In this document: positions 16,475 through 24,640 of the stretch, one piece after another
How the letters are laid out: the number at the start of each line of letters is the position of its first letter
Numbering within the stretch: position 1 is the first letter of the stretch
Origin: Paenibacillus whitsoniae
GTDB taxonomy: Bacteria; Bacillota; Bacilli; Paenibacillales; NBRC-103111
Reading direction: 5' to 3'
Assembly: GCF_003955665.1 (NCBI RefSeq)
Contig: NZ_RXHU01000034.1
Location: 189,682 to 253,681 of the forward strand
DNA length: 64,000 nucleotides
Translations under genes and position numbers: made by a program
The notes under the pieces: generated by a model
What the model saw: the letters and a program-made list of their open reading frames with translations, nothing else
The model's database searches: none
Told to the model about the DNA's origin: nothing

Positions 16475-16506
16475 GCCCTGCTGGGCATCAGCCAAACAGG
16501 GCTTCT
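16475..16506 (+). terminator. Possible weak terminator after the Lrp-type gene
   Basis: GCCCTG and CAGGGC pair around a 16-base loop, followed by TTCTTCGTT. The stem is short and the T tract is broken, so this is only a candidate. Confidence 0.35.
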
Positions 16507-16569
16507 TCGTTCCATCTTCGATTACGGTGGCAACCAAGGGGAAAAATCCTGGACGGGTGCTATTTTTCG

Positions 16570-17439
16570 CTAATATTCGCTGAGCCTTGTTACATCCGTT
16601 GGTTCTCCCCTTGATAAATGCTTGTAAAAAAACTCTCCAATATACAGAATTACCAAAGGATACAACAGATACAAGTAAACGTCCCACCATAACTGACTTA
16701 TCAAGATTCCACTTCGCTTCAAAAGTACGGTAAGAATGATGAGTATGGTTTCTAGACAGACATATTTTATCCATCGATATTTCCAACAGGCCACAAGCAG
16801 TAAGGTGGTAATGAATACAACGAATAGATAGTAAACGATACCAAAAGCACTGGTGTCATATGCAGGATCACTAAACCATCCAGGCCGGTACACTCTGCTA
16901 TAGAATAACATAAAAGGCAAGAACTGGGCGGTTCCTGAAAAAGGGCCCAAACCTAAAAAAAGCAAGAAAGCGCGTGAGACGCCTTTTCGATCCTTGCTCA
17001 TCCAGGGATATATCTTTTTTATCAACGGGAAGTATACCAGGAGACCCAATGAGGTATATGCAGTCCGCCACCAATATTGAATGTAGATATGCAGCTCAAC
17101 GAAAAGCCACTCTATCCCTGCTAGCAGAGCGATAAACACGACGATCCAGAACCAGCTAAGTTGAAATACCGAAAGGATCAGAGCAAGTGTTGGTACCGAG
17201 ATTAAATTAGACGTTATTGCTCCTAGATGGCTGTCGTAATAACGATTGCAAAGCATGTTCGGGCGGTACTCGTAGCTCCCGTTGAATATATAAATGACGG
17301 CTTCTATGAGATATAAGATCTCAACGCCAATAAAAAACTGCATATAGGTGTGGACGCTTCGTTTTTTATAAAATACGATGACCAACAAAACAATACAAAT
17401 AAAGCTTAGTCCTAGGTACCAATATGAATTCGTGCTCAC
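16570..17439 (-). CDS. Polytopic membrane protein of unknown function
   Basis: I do not recognise this 289-residue protein. It is very hydrophobic and aromatic, with about eight membrane segments spread evenly from residue 5 (YWYLGLSFICIVLLVIVFYK) to about 275, short loops, and a hydrophilic tail ending RGEPTDVTRLSEY. No catalytic or nucleotide-binding motif is visible. It starts at GTG 17439 with GGGGG five bases upstream. It diverges from another small aromatic-rich membrane protein at 17606, and both lie in DNA that is AT-richer than the flanking operons, so they may have arrived together. Paralogy between the two is possible but not demonstrable by eye. Confidence 0.6.
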   Translation of the reverse strand: MSTNSYWYLGLSFICIVLLVIVFYKKRSVHTYMQFFIGVEILYLIEAVIYIFNGSYEYRPNMLCNRYYDSHLGAITSNLISVPTLALILSVFQLSWFWIVVFIALLAGIEWLFVELHIYIQYWWRTAYTSLGLLVYFPLIKKIYPWMSKDRKGVSRAFLLFLGLGPFSGTAQFLPFMLFYSRVYRPGWFSDPAYDTSAFGIVYYLFVVFITTLLLVACWKYRWIKYVCLETILIILTVLLKRSGILISQLWWDVYLYLLYPLVILYIGEFFYKHLSRGEPTDVTRLSEY

Positions 17440-17605
17440 GTCAGCCCCCTACATGATGGAATCGTTCCCATTATTATTTCAACTTCTACGGAACAAATAT
17501 TCAGAGAGGGCATGTGTAAAGACGCCTTTGTGTGTTACTCATCTAGACGTATAATCTTCTTGCAAAAGTTGGATACTTAGAGAAACGTCTATAGGAGGGA
17601 TTTCC

Positions 17606-18130
17606 ATGAATACCCATGCTTTGATGTGGGGGATGCTAATTATTCCGTGGCTATCGTTATTTATCATGAAGCCGGCATCCATCCGCAGATTTATGCCAGT
17701 TGCTATTATTGGGGCACTCCTCGTGACTATCGTGTTTGAAATCGCGCATGCGTTCCGATGGTGGACCATCTTCGATAAGGCGATCATTGTTCCATGGGGG
17801 TATATTACCAACACTGCCTATGTTTATGGCTTCTTTTTAATTGGAACGCTTTGGATTTTCAAACTCACTTATCATAAGTTTTGGCTCTTTCTGCTGACCA
17901 ATTTGGTGATCGACGGGATGTTTCAATTTGGAATGGATCCCTTGTTCGAACGGGCCGGGTTTTACCGATTTGAGCATATCACCCATTGGCAGGTCTTCTT
18001 CATCATGATTAGTATTGCTCTACTGTTATATTTGTATCAAATGTGGCAAGAAGGCTCGATCAGTCATGAGGTCAAGGAAAAAGACGATCCGTATGAGCTG
18101 CAATTCTCCCGCCGCCAAAAAGCAAGATGA
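17606..18130 (+). CDS. Small membrane protein, possibly CBO0543-like
   Basis: The 174-residue protein has five likely membrane segments: LMWGMLIIPWLSLFIM, VAIIGALLVTIVFEIAH, AYVYGFFLIGTLWIFKL, FWLFLLTNLVIDGMFQF and FFIMISIALLLYLYQMW, then a charged tail of about 35 residues (HEVKEKDDPYELQFSRRQKAR). Length, conserved Trp/Pro positions and layout resemble the uncharacterised CBO0543 family of Bacillales and Clostridia membrane proteins; that resemblance is from memory and weak. A GGAGGG site lies seven bases before the ATG. Function unknown. Confidence 0.6.
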   Translation: MNTHALMWGMLIIPWLSLFIMKPASIRRFMPVAIIGALLVTIVFEIAHAFRWWTIFDKAIIVPWGYITNTAYVYGFFLIGTLWIFKLTYHKFWLFLLTNLVIDGMFQFGMDPLFERAGFYRFEHITHWQVFFIMISIALLLYLYQMWQEGSISHEVKEKDDPYELQFSRRQKAR

Positions 18131-18164
18131 TTTTAATCAGGTGTTACGACATTGTACCTTATCC

Positions 18165-18219
18165 AAAAAACCTCGGCATCATTCGCGAAGGCTTCCGCAC
18201 TTCCGATGACACCGAGGTT
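18165..18219 (-). terminator. Intrinsic terminator of the sialic-acid cluster
   Basis: AACCTCGG and CCGAGGTT close a long stem with partly paired interior (TCATTCG/CGATGA). On the minus strand it is followed by TTTTTT, so it ends the ROK kinase transcript; on the plus strand it follows the membrane protein gene. Confidence 0.75.
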
Positions 18220-18222
18220 ATT

Positions 18223-19173
18223 CTATTCCCATAGCTGCAAGGCTGCGCCTATCATGCCACCCCAATTACCGCGATAAGCCGGCTCAATCCGCACGCCGGC
18301 CCACATCGCCGGCATCGTGCGGCGCTCCGCCTCCGCCCGCAGCTCGGCGAAGAAGTGTTCACCGGCTTCCGCGACGCCGCCGCCGATCACGACCACTTGT
18401 GGATTCCACATGTGAATGAGCGAAGCGATGGCCGCGCCAAGCGCAGCCATCGACTCCTGCATGAGCGCCGCCGCGAGCGGCTCGCCGGCGTGCCAACGCG
18501 CGAATACTTCCCGCGCGTCAATAAGTGCATCCGCTTGCCCTTCCGCGGCAAGCCTCTCACGCATCCGCCTCGCAATCGAAGTGCCCGAGGCGTACTGCTC
18601 CAGGCACCCCCTCCCGCCGCAGAGGCAGGGAGGGCCGTGCAAGTCGACGGCGAGGTGGCCGAGCTCGCCGGCACCGCCCCAGGCGCCGTGCACGAGGCGG
18701 CCGCCCGTCACGAGCGCGCCGCCGACGCCGGTGCCCAACGCGAGGCAGATGAAGTCGTTGACGCCTCGCGCAGCGCCGAGGCGCTTCTCCGTCAACGCGA
18801 GCACGTTGACGTCGTTGTCCACGCGCACCGGCAGCGGGAACTGCGCCTCCAGCAATCGGCGCAGAGGCGTCCCGGCATAGCCGGGGAGCAAATCCGAGGC
18901 GGAGCGCACCGCGCCCTCCGCCCAATCAATTTGGCCGGCGGTGCCAACGCCGATGCCGCGCAGCGCCAGCGGAGGCAGCGAACCGCTCGCGCCGCCGAGC
19001 ACTTCTCGGATCGCAAGGACAATGCGATCCTCCGTCCTTGCGCTGCCGGCCAGCGTCGGCACGCTCACGGTGTGCAGCACCTCGCCGCGTTCATCCACGA
19101 TGCCCGCGTTGATCTTCGTACCTCCGACATCAACGCCGACGGCGTACGGAGCATCCGGTTCTAAGCGATACAT
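18223..19173 (-). CDS. nanK: ROK-family sugar kinase, probable N-acetylmannosamine kinase
   Basis: The 316-residue enzyme has the ATP-binding motif VGVDVGGTKINAGIVDERG at the N-terminus, the sugar-binding VRVDNDVNVLALTEKRLGAA, the glycine motif CLALGTGVGGALV, and the ROK zinc motif CLCGGRGCLEQYASG. In this operon it follows nanA and nanE, so phosphorylation of N-acetylmannosamine to the 6-phosphate is the expected reaction; general glucose or mannose kinase activity cannot be excluded. I start it at ATG 19173, seven bases after AAAGGAGG; the ATG at 19194 would overlap nanE and lacks a site. The gene is strikingly GC-rich relative to its neighbours. Confidence 0.85.
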   Translation of the reverse strand: MYRLEPDAPYAVGVDVGGTKINAGIVDERGEVLHTVSVPTLAGSARTEDRIVLAIREVLGGASGSLPPLALRGIGVGTAGQIDWAEGAVRSASDLLPGYAGTPLRRLLEAQFPLPVRVDNDVNVLALTEKRLGAARGVNDFICLALGTGVGGALVTGGRLVHGAWGGAGELGHLAVDLHGPPCLCGGRGCLEQYASGTSIARRMRERLAAEGQADALIDAREVFARWHAGEPLAAALMQESMAALGAAIASLIHMWNPQVVVIGGGVAEAGEHFFAELRAEAERRTMPAMWAGVRIEPAYRGNWGGMIGAALQLWE

Positions 19174-19186
19174 CCCGCCCCCTCCT

Positions 19187-19867
19187 TTACCCATAACGCT
19201 TCAGCGCCTCAACATACCTCGCCGTAATGAGCTGCGGCCGTGTGATCGCGCTGCCGACGACGACATAAGAAGCTCCGCTGTCCAGTGCTTGAGCCGCATC
19301 TTCCGGCGTCCAGATCCGCCCTTCGGCGACAACCGGCACCTGGACGCGATCCGCCAGCCCCCGCACCAGTTCAAAATCAGGCGCCTCCTGCTGCACACTA
19401 TACGGCGTATACCCCGACAACGTCGTGCCGATAAAGTCCACGCCGAGCGCTTCCGCCGCCAGCCCTTCCTCCAGCGTCGAAATATCCGCCATGACGGCGA
19501 CGCCACGCTCATGCGCATAGACAATTAAGGGCTTCACGGTGTCGAGCCGCCCTTCCCGATCCGTGATATCGAGGGCCACGATATCTGCGCCGGCTGTAAC
19601 GATCGCCTGCACTTCTGTTAGCGTCGGCGTAATAAATACGGCGCTGCCGGGGATGTCTCTTTTGATGAGGCCGATGACGGGTACATCCACCTCTTTCTTG
19701 ATGCGCACAATATCCGCTGCGCCGTTCGTGCGAATGCCGATCGCCCCCGATTGCACGGCCGCTCTTGCCATTTTCGCCATCGTATCGCCGCCGTGCAGTG
19801 GCTCATGATCGAGCGCCTGACACGATACGATCAGCCCTTGCTGTGGAAACAATCCATTCAGCTTCAT
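19187..19867 (-). CDS. nanE: N-acylglucosamine-6-phosphate 2-epimerase
   Basis: This 226-residue TIM-barrel enzyme converts N-acetylmannosamine 6-phosphate to N-acetylglucosamine 6-phosphate. Diagnostic segments are the opening LIVSCQALDHEPLHG, GAIGIRTNGAADI, the catalytic-lysine strand VIGLIKRD, DIVALDITDR, VMADISTLEEG, GTTLSGYT and VVAEGRIWTPEDA, ending VVVGSAITRP. All match the NanE family along the full length. It lies between nanA (25 bases upstream) and the ROK kinase (13 bases downstream), completing the sialic acid route to GlcNAc-6-P. AGGAGG precedes the ATG. Confidence 0.95.
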   Translation of the reverse strand: MKLNGLFPQQGLIVSCQALDHEPLHGGDTMAKMARAAVQSGAIGIRTNGAADIVRIKKEVDVPVIGLIKRDIPGSAVFITPTLTEVQAIVTAGADIVALDITDREGRLDTVKPLIVYAHERGVAVMADISTLEEGLAAEALGVDFIGTTLSGYTPYSVQQEAPDFELVRGLADRVQVPVVAEGRIWTPEDAAQALDSGASYVVVGSAITRPQLITARYVEALKRYG

Positions 19868-19892
19868 CCCGCTCTCCTCCTGCCTCTCTGCC

Positions 19893-20810
19893 TTATTCCG
19901 TTGCTAATGCAATCAAATCCTCGATTTTGCGGTTCAAAGCTTCGATCCGTTCCGCATCATTGTCGGTTACAGGCAACAACGGTAATCTAGGCCCTCCGAT
20001 GTCATAGCCACGCAGCTTCAGAATTGCCTTGCATGCCCCGTAAAGCGATGGGAAGGAGAGCAAGTCTACGATGCATTCGTTCACGAGGAACTGCCACTTT
20101 TGTGCTTCCGCCATGTTGCCTTGCTGGTAGCACTTCTCGATTTTCAGAAAAAGCTCCGGCATCACGCCATATGTGCCGCCGATCCCTCCATCCGCGCCGA
20201 TGCTGCGTCCAGCCAAATACTGCTCGTCCGGGCCGTTCAGCACGAGAAAATCCGGACCGCCCGCCGCCTTGAACTGCTGCAGCTCGAAGGTGCTTTCGGC
20301 AGAAATTTTGACGCCGATCACTTTATCCTGCTCCGCCATCTTTGTCAGGAGACTCGTTGACAGGTGAAAACCCGTCGTCTGAGGGATGTGATAAATGATG
20401 AACGGCAAGTTTGTCGCGTCGATAATCGCCTGCCAATGCGCTTCAACGCTTTGCGGGGACAGCCGGTAATAAATCGCCGGCACCGCAGAAACCGCATGGG
20501 CGCCAACTGCTGCCGCATGGATCGCCAGCGCCACGCTGTCCTGCGTTGCCGGTGCACCAACATGGGCAATGACCGTCAGCTCGCTGCCGACTTCCGCCAT
20601 AACCGCTTCCAGCACAAGCTTCCGCTCTTCCACCGACTGCAACATCCCTTCGCCCGAGCTGCCGCCAACATAAAGACCTTGGACACCAGACTGCGCATAA
20701 TAGCGCGCCAAGCGTCGAATCGCCTCGGTATTGATGGCCCCCTGTTCGTTGTAAACCGCATAGAAAGCGACGGTAATGCCTTTAAATCGAGCTATATCAT
20801 AGGTTGTCAT
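19893..20810 (-). CDS. nanA: N-acetylneuraminate lyase (DHDPS superfamily)
   Basis: The 305-residue class I aldolase has the superfamily motif GGSSGEGMLQSVEERK, the Tyr-containing YHIPQTTGFHLS, the Schiff-base lysine in VIGVKIS and the carboxylate-binding LNGPDEQYLAGRSIGADGGI region typical of sialate lyases. It cleaves N-acetylneuraminate to N-acetylmannosamine and pyruvate in the cytosol. Its two downstream neighbours, nanE and the ROK kinase, use the N-acetylmannosamine, which supports the specific call over other dihydrodipicolinate-synthase relatives. GGAGG lies nine bases upstream of the ATG. It is separated from the upstream transporter genes by the palindrome element at 20890-21100. 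Confidence 0.9.
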   Translation of the reverse strand: MTTYDIARFKGITVAFYAVYNEQGAINTEAIRRLARYYAQSGVQGLYVGGSSGEGMLQSVEERKLVLEAVMAEVGSELTVIAHVGAPATQDSVALAIHAAAVGAHAVSAVPAIYYRLSPQSVEAHWQAIIDATNLPFIIYHIPQTTGFHLSTSLLTKMAEQDKVIGVKISAESTFELQQFKAAGGPDFLVLNGPDEQYLAGRSIGADGGIGGTYGVMPELFLKIEKCYQQGNMAEAQKWQFLVNECIVDLLSFPSLYGACKAILKLRGYDIGGPRLPLLPVTDNDAERIEALNRKIEDLIALATE

Positions 20811-20895
20811 CTCGTAAAACCTCCGATTTTATTGGAAATACTTATAAGTCTACGTATAAAAGCTACCTTGCACCGCCCACCTACCGCCGTTCCTC

Positions 20896-21090
20896 AACTG
20901 AACTGGAATTTCTCCCGAACATTTTTGCATTTTCGCCTAAACCGGGGTAATGAACTGGATTTCCTCCAGTATATTCGCCCATTCAGCGGCCTTTCTTCAA
21001 AAACGACTGAAATAAACTGGAGCTTTTCCAGTTCAGCTCACATCGAAGCCGTATACAGGCAAAATGAGCTGGAGGTTTTCCATTACATGG
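20896..21090. repeat. Four-palindrome intergenic element A (CTGGA-TCCAG family)
   Basis: Four copies of an ACTGGA-(5)-TCCAGT dyad are centred at about 20910, 20962, 21024 and 21076. The second and third are perfect, the first and fourth are degenerate on the right arm. The spacings are 52, 62 and 52 bases. The DNA between the dyads is not repeated. It lies within the 377-base gap 20811-21187, between the last transporter gene and nanA; I see no gene in that gap. Confidence 0.7.
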
Positions 21091-21187
21091 ACACGCCAAG
21101 CGGCACGTGAAGTCGCGCTGATGGGATCATCAGGTAGTGTAGGAGCCAATTCTCTGGGAAGAAGGAGATGCGACTCAAACTCACCCC

Positions 21188-22018
21188 CTACCCCTTCACC
21201 GCACCCATCGTAATCCCTTGCGTAAACGCCTTCTGGAACGTTAGAAAAATCGCAATCATCGGCACAGAGGCTAACGCTGCTCCCGCCATCATAATGCCGT
21301 AGTTCGTCGTAAATTCTCCCTGCATCGTCGCAATGCCAAGCGGCAAGGTCATCATGGGGGTGGACCGCGTCATAATTAGCTGCGAGAAATAATCGTTCCA
21401 CGACGCGATGAAGGTGAAAATCGCAAGCGCGCCCAGCGCAGGCTTCAGCAGCGGTATGATGATCGTCGAGAACAGCCGGACCTCGGAGCAGCCGTCGATT
21501 TTGGCCGCCTCTATCAGCTCTCCCGGAATCGTCTGCGCAAATTGCTTCATTAGAAATACGCCAAATGGCCAACCGATCGCCGGCAAAATCAACCCCCGGT
21601 ACGTATTCACCCAGCCGAAATCGGTGAGCATCGTGAACAGCGGCACCAGAATGACCTGCTTCGGCAGCGCCATGGCGGCGATGAACAGGGTGAAGATCAT
21701 CGCACGACCGGGAAATCTCTTCTTCGCCAGCACGTACCCCGCCGATGCGGAAACCAGACATACCGCGATCATTTCCATGAGCGCGATGAAGAAGGAGTTG
21801 AACGTCCAGCGCCACACCGGATTTTTAAACAGGTCCGACCAGTTCTGCAGCGTCGGCTTGATCGGGAACCATTCCGGCGGAATTTGCGTCGCTACAGTTT
21901 GAATTTTAAATGCCCCGGTCACAATCCAGTAAAACGGAAATATAAAAAACAACGTCGATCCAATCAACAACAGCGTAGACAAGCCGTTAAACAGTCGATG
22001 CCCGGCGCTTCGTTTCAT
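21188..22018 (-). CDS. Carbohydrate ABC transporter permease, MalG/AraQ-like
   Basis: The 276-residue inner-membrane protein has six predicted membrane segments, beginning LLLIGSTLFFIFPFYWIVTG, and the EAA loop ELIEAAKIDGCSEVRLFSTI, which couples to the ATPase. The closing TFQKAFTQGITMGAVKG is the signature C-terminus of MalG/AraQ (CUT1) permeases. With the partner permease 11 bases upstream and the binding protein at 23005 it forms an importer lacking its own ATPase, as is usual for CUT1 systems in Firmicutes that share an MsmX-type ATPase. Placement with nanAEK suggests sialic acid or a sialoside as substrate. AGGAGGGGG precedes the ATG. Confidence 0.9.
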   Translation of the reverse strand: MKRSAGHRLFNGLSTLLLIGSTLFFIFPFYWIVTGAFKIQTVATQIPPEWFPIKPTLQNWSDLFKNPVWRWTFNSFFIALMEMIAVCLVSASAGYVLAKKRFPGRAMIFTLFIAAMALPKQVILVPLFTMLTDFGWVNTYRGLILPAIGWPFGVFLMKQFAQTIPGELIEAAKIDGCSEVRLFSTIIIPLLKPALGALAIFTFIASWNDYFSQLIMTRSTPMMTLPLGIATMQGEFTTNYGIMMAGAALASVPMIAIFLTFQKAFTQGITMGAVKG

Positions 22019-22029
22019 GCTGCCCCCTC

Positions 22030-22926
22030 CTAGTACTCAACATCGCTGCCAAAAAATTTGAATTGAATGAGTGAAATAATTCCGATAATAATCGCCAGAA
22101 CGACGCCCATCGCCGATGCGCTGCCAAAATGCCCAAGCATAAACGCCTGCTCGTACACGCCATACATGACCGTCGATGTGCTGTAGACCGGCCCGCCGGA
22201 TGTCAGGAGCTGGATCAGCGCAAAACACTGGAACGTGTTAATCGTCGTAATGACGATAATGTACAGGTTCGTCGGCATCAGCATCGGCCAGGTGATTTTG
22301 ATAAAAATTTGCCATGGCGTCGCACGGTCAATCTCTGCCGCTTCTCGGTAGGAGGTCGGAATGTTGCCAAGCGAAGCTACATATAAAATGATCGGCTGCC
22401 CGACAGACGTCGTAATCAGCACGGCAATAATCGCAAGCAAGGCAGTCCGCTGGTCGCCAAGCCAGGAGACCGGCTCTAGCCCGACCAAGCTTCCCAAATA
22501 GTTGAGGATTCCGTAGTTGGGATGATAGATCCAGCCCCAGACGACCGTGATGCTGACGACGGACGAGACGGCCGGCAAATAGAAGACGCCGCGGAAAAAG
22601 GAGCGCGCCCATTCTTTTTTACGATAAATCGAAACCGCTACAAAAATGGAAAACAGGATGACGATCGGGACGGTAATCACGACCAAAAGCAACGTATTGC
22701 GCATCGATTTGAGAAACGTCGTGTTATGAATCAGCGCGGTATAGTTGTCGAGGCCCACAAAGGAAAACGTGCGCAGCGAGTAGTCAAAAAAGCTGATATA
22801 GATGCCCTTCAGCATCGGATATGCGACAAAAAGCAGAAAGAATCCAAGCGCTGGCAGTAAAAAAAGATAACTCATCAGCCAATCGCGGCGTATGAAGCTT
22901 CGGGTTTTACGGGCCGCTGCCTCCAT
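22030..22926 (-). CDS. Carbohydrate ABC transporter permease, MalF/UgpA-like
   Basis: The 298-residue protein has the MalF/LacF-type layout: first segment LMSYLFLLPALGFFLLFVAY, the loop GLDNYTALIHNTTFLKSMRNT, and the EAA loop SYREAAEIDRATPWQIFIKI. It starts at ATG 22926, six bases after AGGAGGGG; an in-frame ATG 45 bases earlier has no ribosome site and would add an unlikely polar extension. It pairs with the MalG-like permease and the binding protein of the same operon to import an N-acylated sugar, probably sialic acid. Confidence 0.9.
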   Translation of the reverse strand: MEAAARKTRSFIRRDWLMSYLFLLPALGFFLLFVAYPMLKGIYISFFDYSLRTFSFVGLDNYTALIHNTTFLKSMRNTLLLVVITVPIVILFSIFVAVSIYRKKEWARSFFRGVFYLPAVSSVVSITVVWGWIYHPNYGILNYLGSLVGLEPVSWLGDQRTALLAIIAVLITTSVGQPIILYVASLGNIPTSYREAAEIDRATPWQIFIKITWPMLMPTNLYIIVITTINTFQCFALIQLLTSGGPVYSTSTVMYGVYEQAFMLGHFGSASAMGVVLAIIIGIISLIQFKFFGSDVEY

Positions 22927-23004
22927 CTTCTTCCCCTCCTCTTTCGTGATGTAGTAAGAAGAGTAGAGCACCTCAGCACTCTACTCCGTGCGGAACATGG
23001 GTGG

Positions 23005-24405
23005 TTATTTGGCTGCTGCCTGTTCTTTTTTCGCTTTGGCGATGGCTTCGTTCGCTTTCGCCGCAAAGGTGTCGAGCGCTTCCTTGCCGGTTGCCCCGCC
23101 TGTCAGCGCACGCTGCAGCTCTGGGAACCAGAACGTGCGGATTTCGGCATAGCCATCGGCAATCGTTGGCGCATCCGTAATAAATTCACGCGCCGCTTCC
23201 GCGTACTTATACTCAGGATCATTGTACAGACCTGTTACCGACGTACGGGCAGACAAGCCGCCGGTTTGAATCAGATTTTTCTTCCCATATTCCGGGTCAT
23301 TGGCAATGAAGTCGATCAGCTTCTTGGATGCCGCAATTTTATCCGCGTTGCCATTGTTGAAGATCGCCATGCCGCCAAGGTACGGCTCCAGCTTCGGTTT
23401 CGAACCATCCATCGTCGGGAATGGCAGCAGGATGTCCTCGAATTGCGTCTTTTTCAGCGGTACGTTTTGCGCTTTAAGTACAGCCGAGTAGTTGAGGGTA
23501 AACGCCAGCTTGCCTTGCAGGAACAGATCGTTCACGTCCGCCGCCGCCAAGGAAGCAGGACCTGCCACGCTCAGCTTGTCTTTCGTCGCTTGCACGACCC
23601 AATCCAGCGCTTTCGCCGCATTGTCCGTGTTGATGGCCACTTTGGAGTTGTCTTCGCTGAGGAAGCGGGAAACGCCCATGTTCGCCAAGTAAGCCCGGGT
23701 GCCTTGGTCGCCTGCGGAGCTTTTCGCGAAGAACGCGGACGGAATCACGTCCGGAGCCTTCTCTTTCACCGCTTTAAGTGCTTTCTCGTATTCGGCCACC
23801 GTCCACGTCCGGTCAGGGCGATTCAATGGTAGAAGGTCGAGTGCGCCGATTTTCTCGAACACCGTTTTATTAACCGCCATCATGAACGGCGCCGTATTGA
23901 TCGGATACATGTAGATCTGATCGCCAACCATGGATTGCTTCCAGATCGCCGGCGTAATGTCTTTCTTCACTTCGTCCGAGACCATATCGTTCAGCGGCGC
24001 AAGCAGTTTCTTTTTGCCCCAGTCGATAATCCGGCCCGGCGCATCATAAATGACATCCGGCGCGGAGTTAGAGGCGATGGCCACATTCAGCTTTTGCGGG
24101 CCGCCTTCAAACGTAATCATCTCGAGGTTAACTTTAATCTCTGGATATTTCTTGTTAAACGCAGCGATAATCTGTTTCTCGTATTTCCCCACTTCGCCGT
24201 CCAACGGCTGAAAGTTGGGGAAATTCCACCACGTGATTTCAACCGGCTTCGACGGCACCGTGGTTGCGGCTGTCCCGGTCGTGGTTGCTGGAGCGGATGG
24301 CGCAGGGCTTGACGTATTCGTTGAAGCGTTGGAGCAAGCAGCGAGCTGCGACCCGACCAGCGCGAGACCGATCAGCGTCATAAGACCTTTTTTCATCGTT
24401 TTCAT
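23005..24405 (-). CDS. Sugar ABC transporter substrate-binding lipoprotein
   Basis: The 466-residue protein starts with a lipoprotein signal (KKGLMTLIGLALVG, lipobox QLAAC around residue 24) and a Ser/Thr/Pro/Ala linker, then a family-1 extracellular solute-binding domain with ITWWNFPNFQP, a KYEKQIIAAFNKKYPEIKVN segment and TDAPTIADGYAEIRTF near the C-terminus. It captures the sugar outside the cell. It is the first gene of the transporter-nanAEK run and diverges from the two-component genes at 24641, which are the likely activators. Substrate assignment to sialic acid rests on context. Confidence 0.9.
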   Translation of the reverse strand: MKTMKKGLMTLIGLALVGSQLAACSNASTNTSSPAPSAPATTTGTAATTVPSKPVEITWWNFPNFQPLDGEVGKYEKQIIAAFNKKYPEIKVNLEMITFEGGPQKLNVAIASNSAPDVIYDAPGRIIDWGKKKLLAPLNDMVSDEVKKDITPAIWKQSMVGDQIYMYPINTAPFMMAVNKTVFEKIGALDLLPLNRPDRTWTVAEYEKALKAVKEKAPDVIPSAFFAKSSAGDQGTRAYLANMGVSRFLSEDNSKVAINTDNAAKALDWVVQATKDKLSVAGPASLAAADVNDLFLQGKLAFTLNYSAVLKAQNVPLKKTQFEDILLPFPTMDGSKPKLEPYLGGMAIFNNGNADKIAASKKLIDFIANDPEYGKKNLIQTGGLSARTSVTGLYNDPEYKYAEAAREFITDAPTIADGYAEIRTFWFPELQRALTGGATGKEALDTFAAKANEAIAKAKKEQAAAK

Positions 24406-24584
24406 TGAAGCACCCCCATCATATTTGGCAGAACGAATTCGGGCTTGAATCCGCTTTCGACTCGTTCATGAAACTAGCATAAGCGATTGAGGAGGCTGCG
24501 GAGAATCCCCGTGTTTTGACCTTTATGGTCGTATTCTGACCTGTTGTTGTAGACGTCCATGGGTTCCGCCTCTTCCCTTCTTTT

Positions 24585-24596
24585 TAGTGATATAAT
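24585..24596 (+). promoter_or_regulatory. Extended -10 promoter element upstream of the response regulator
   Basis: TGATATAAT (-10 TATAAT at 24591-24596 with a TG one base upstream) lies 45 bases before the response regulator start. No good -35 is visible, in keeping with an extended -10 or activator-dependent promoter. The rest of the divergent gap 24406-24640 shows no clear operator. Confidence 0.45.
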
Positions 24597-24640
24597 GGCT
24601 TTACACAAAAATAGACACGTTTGCGACAAGGGGGAACGGC

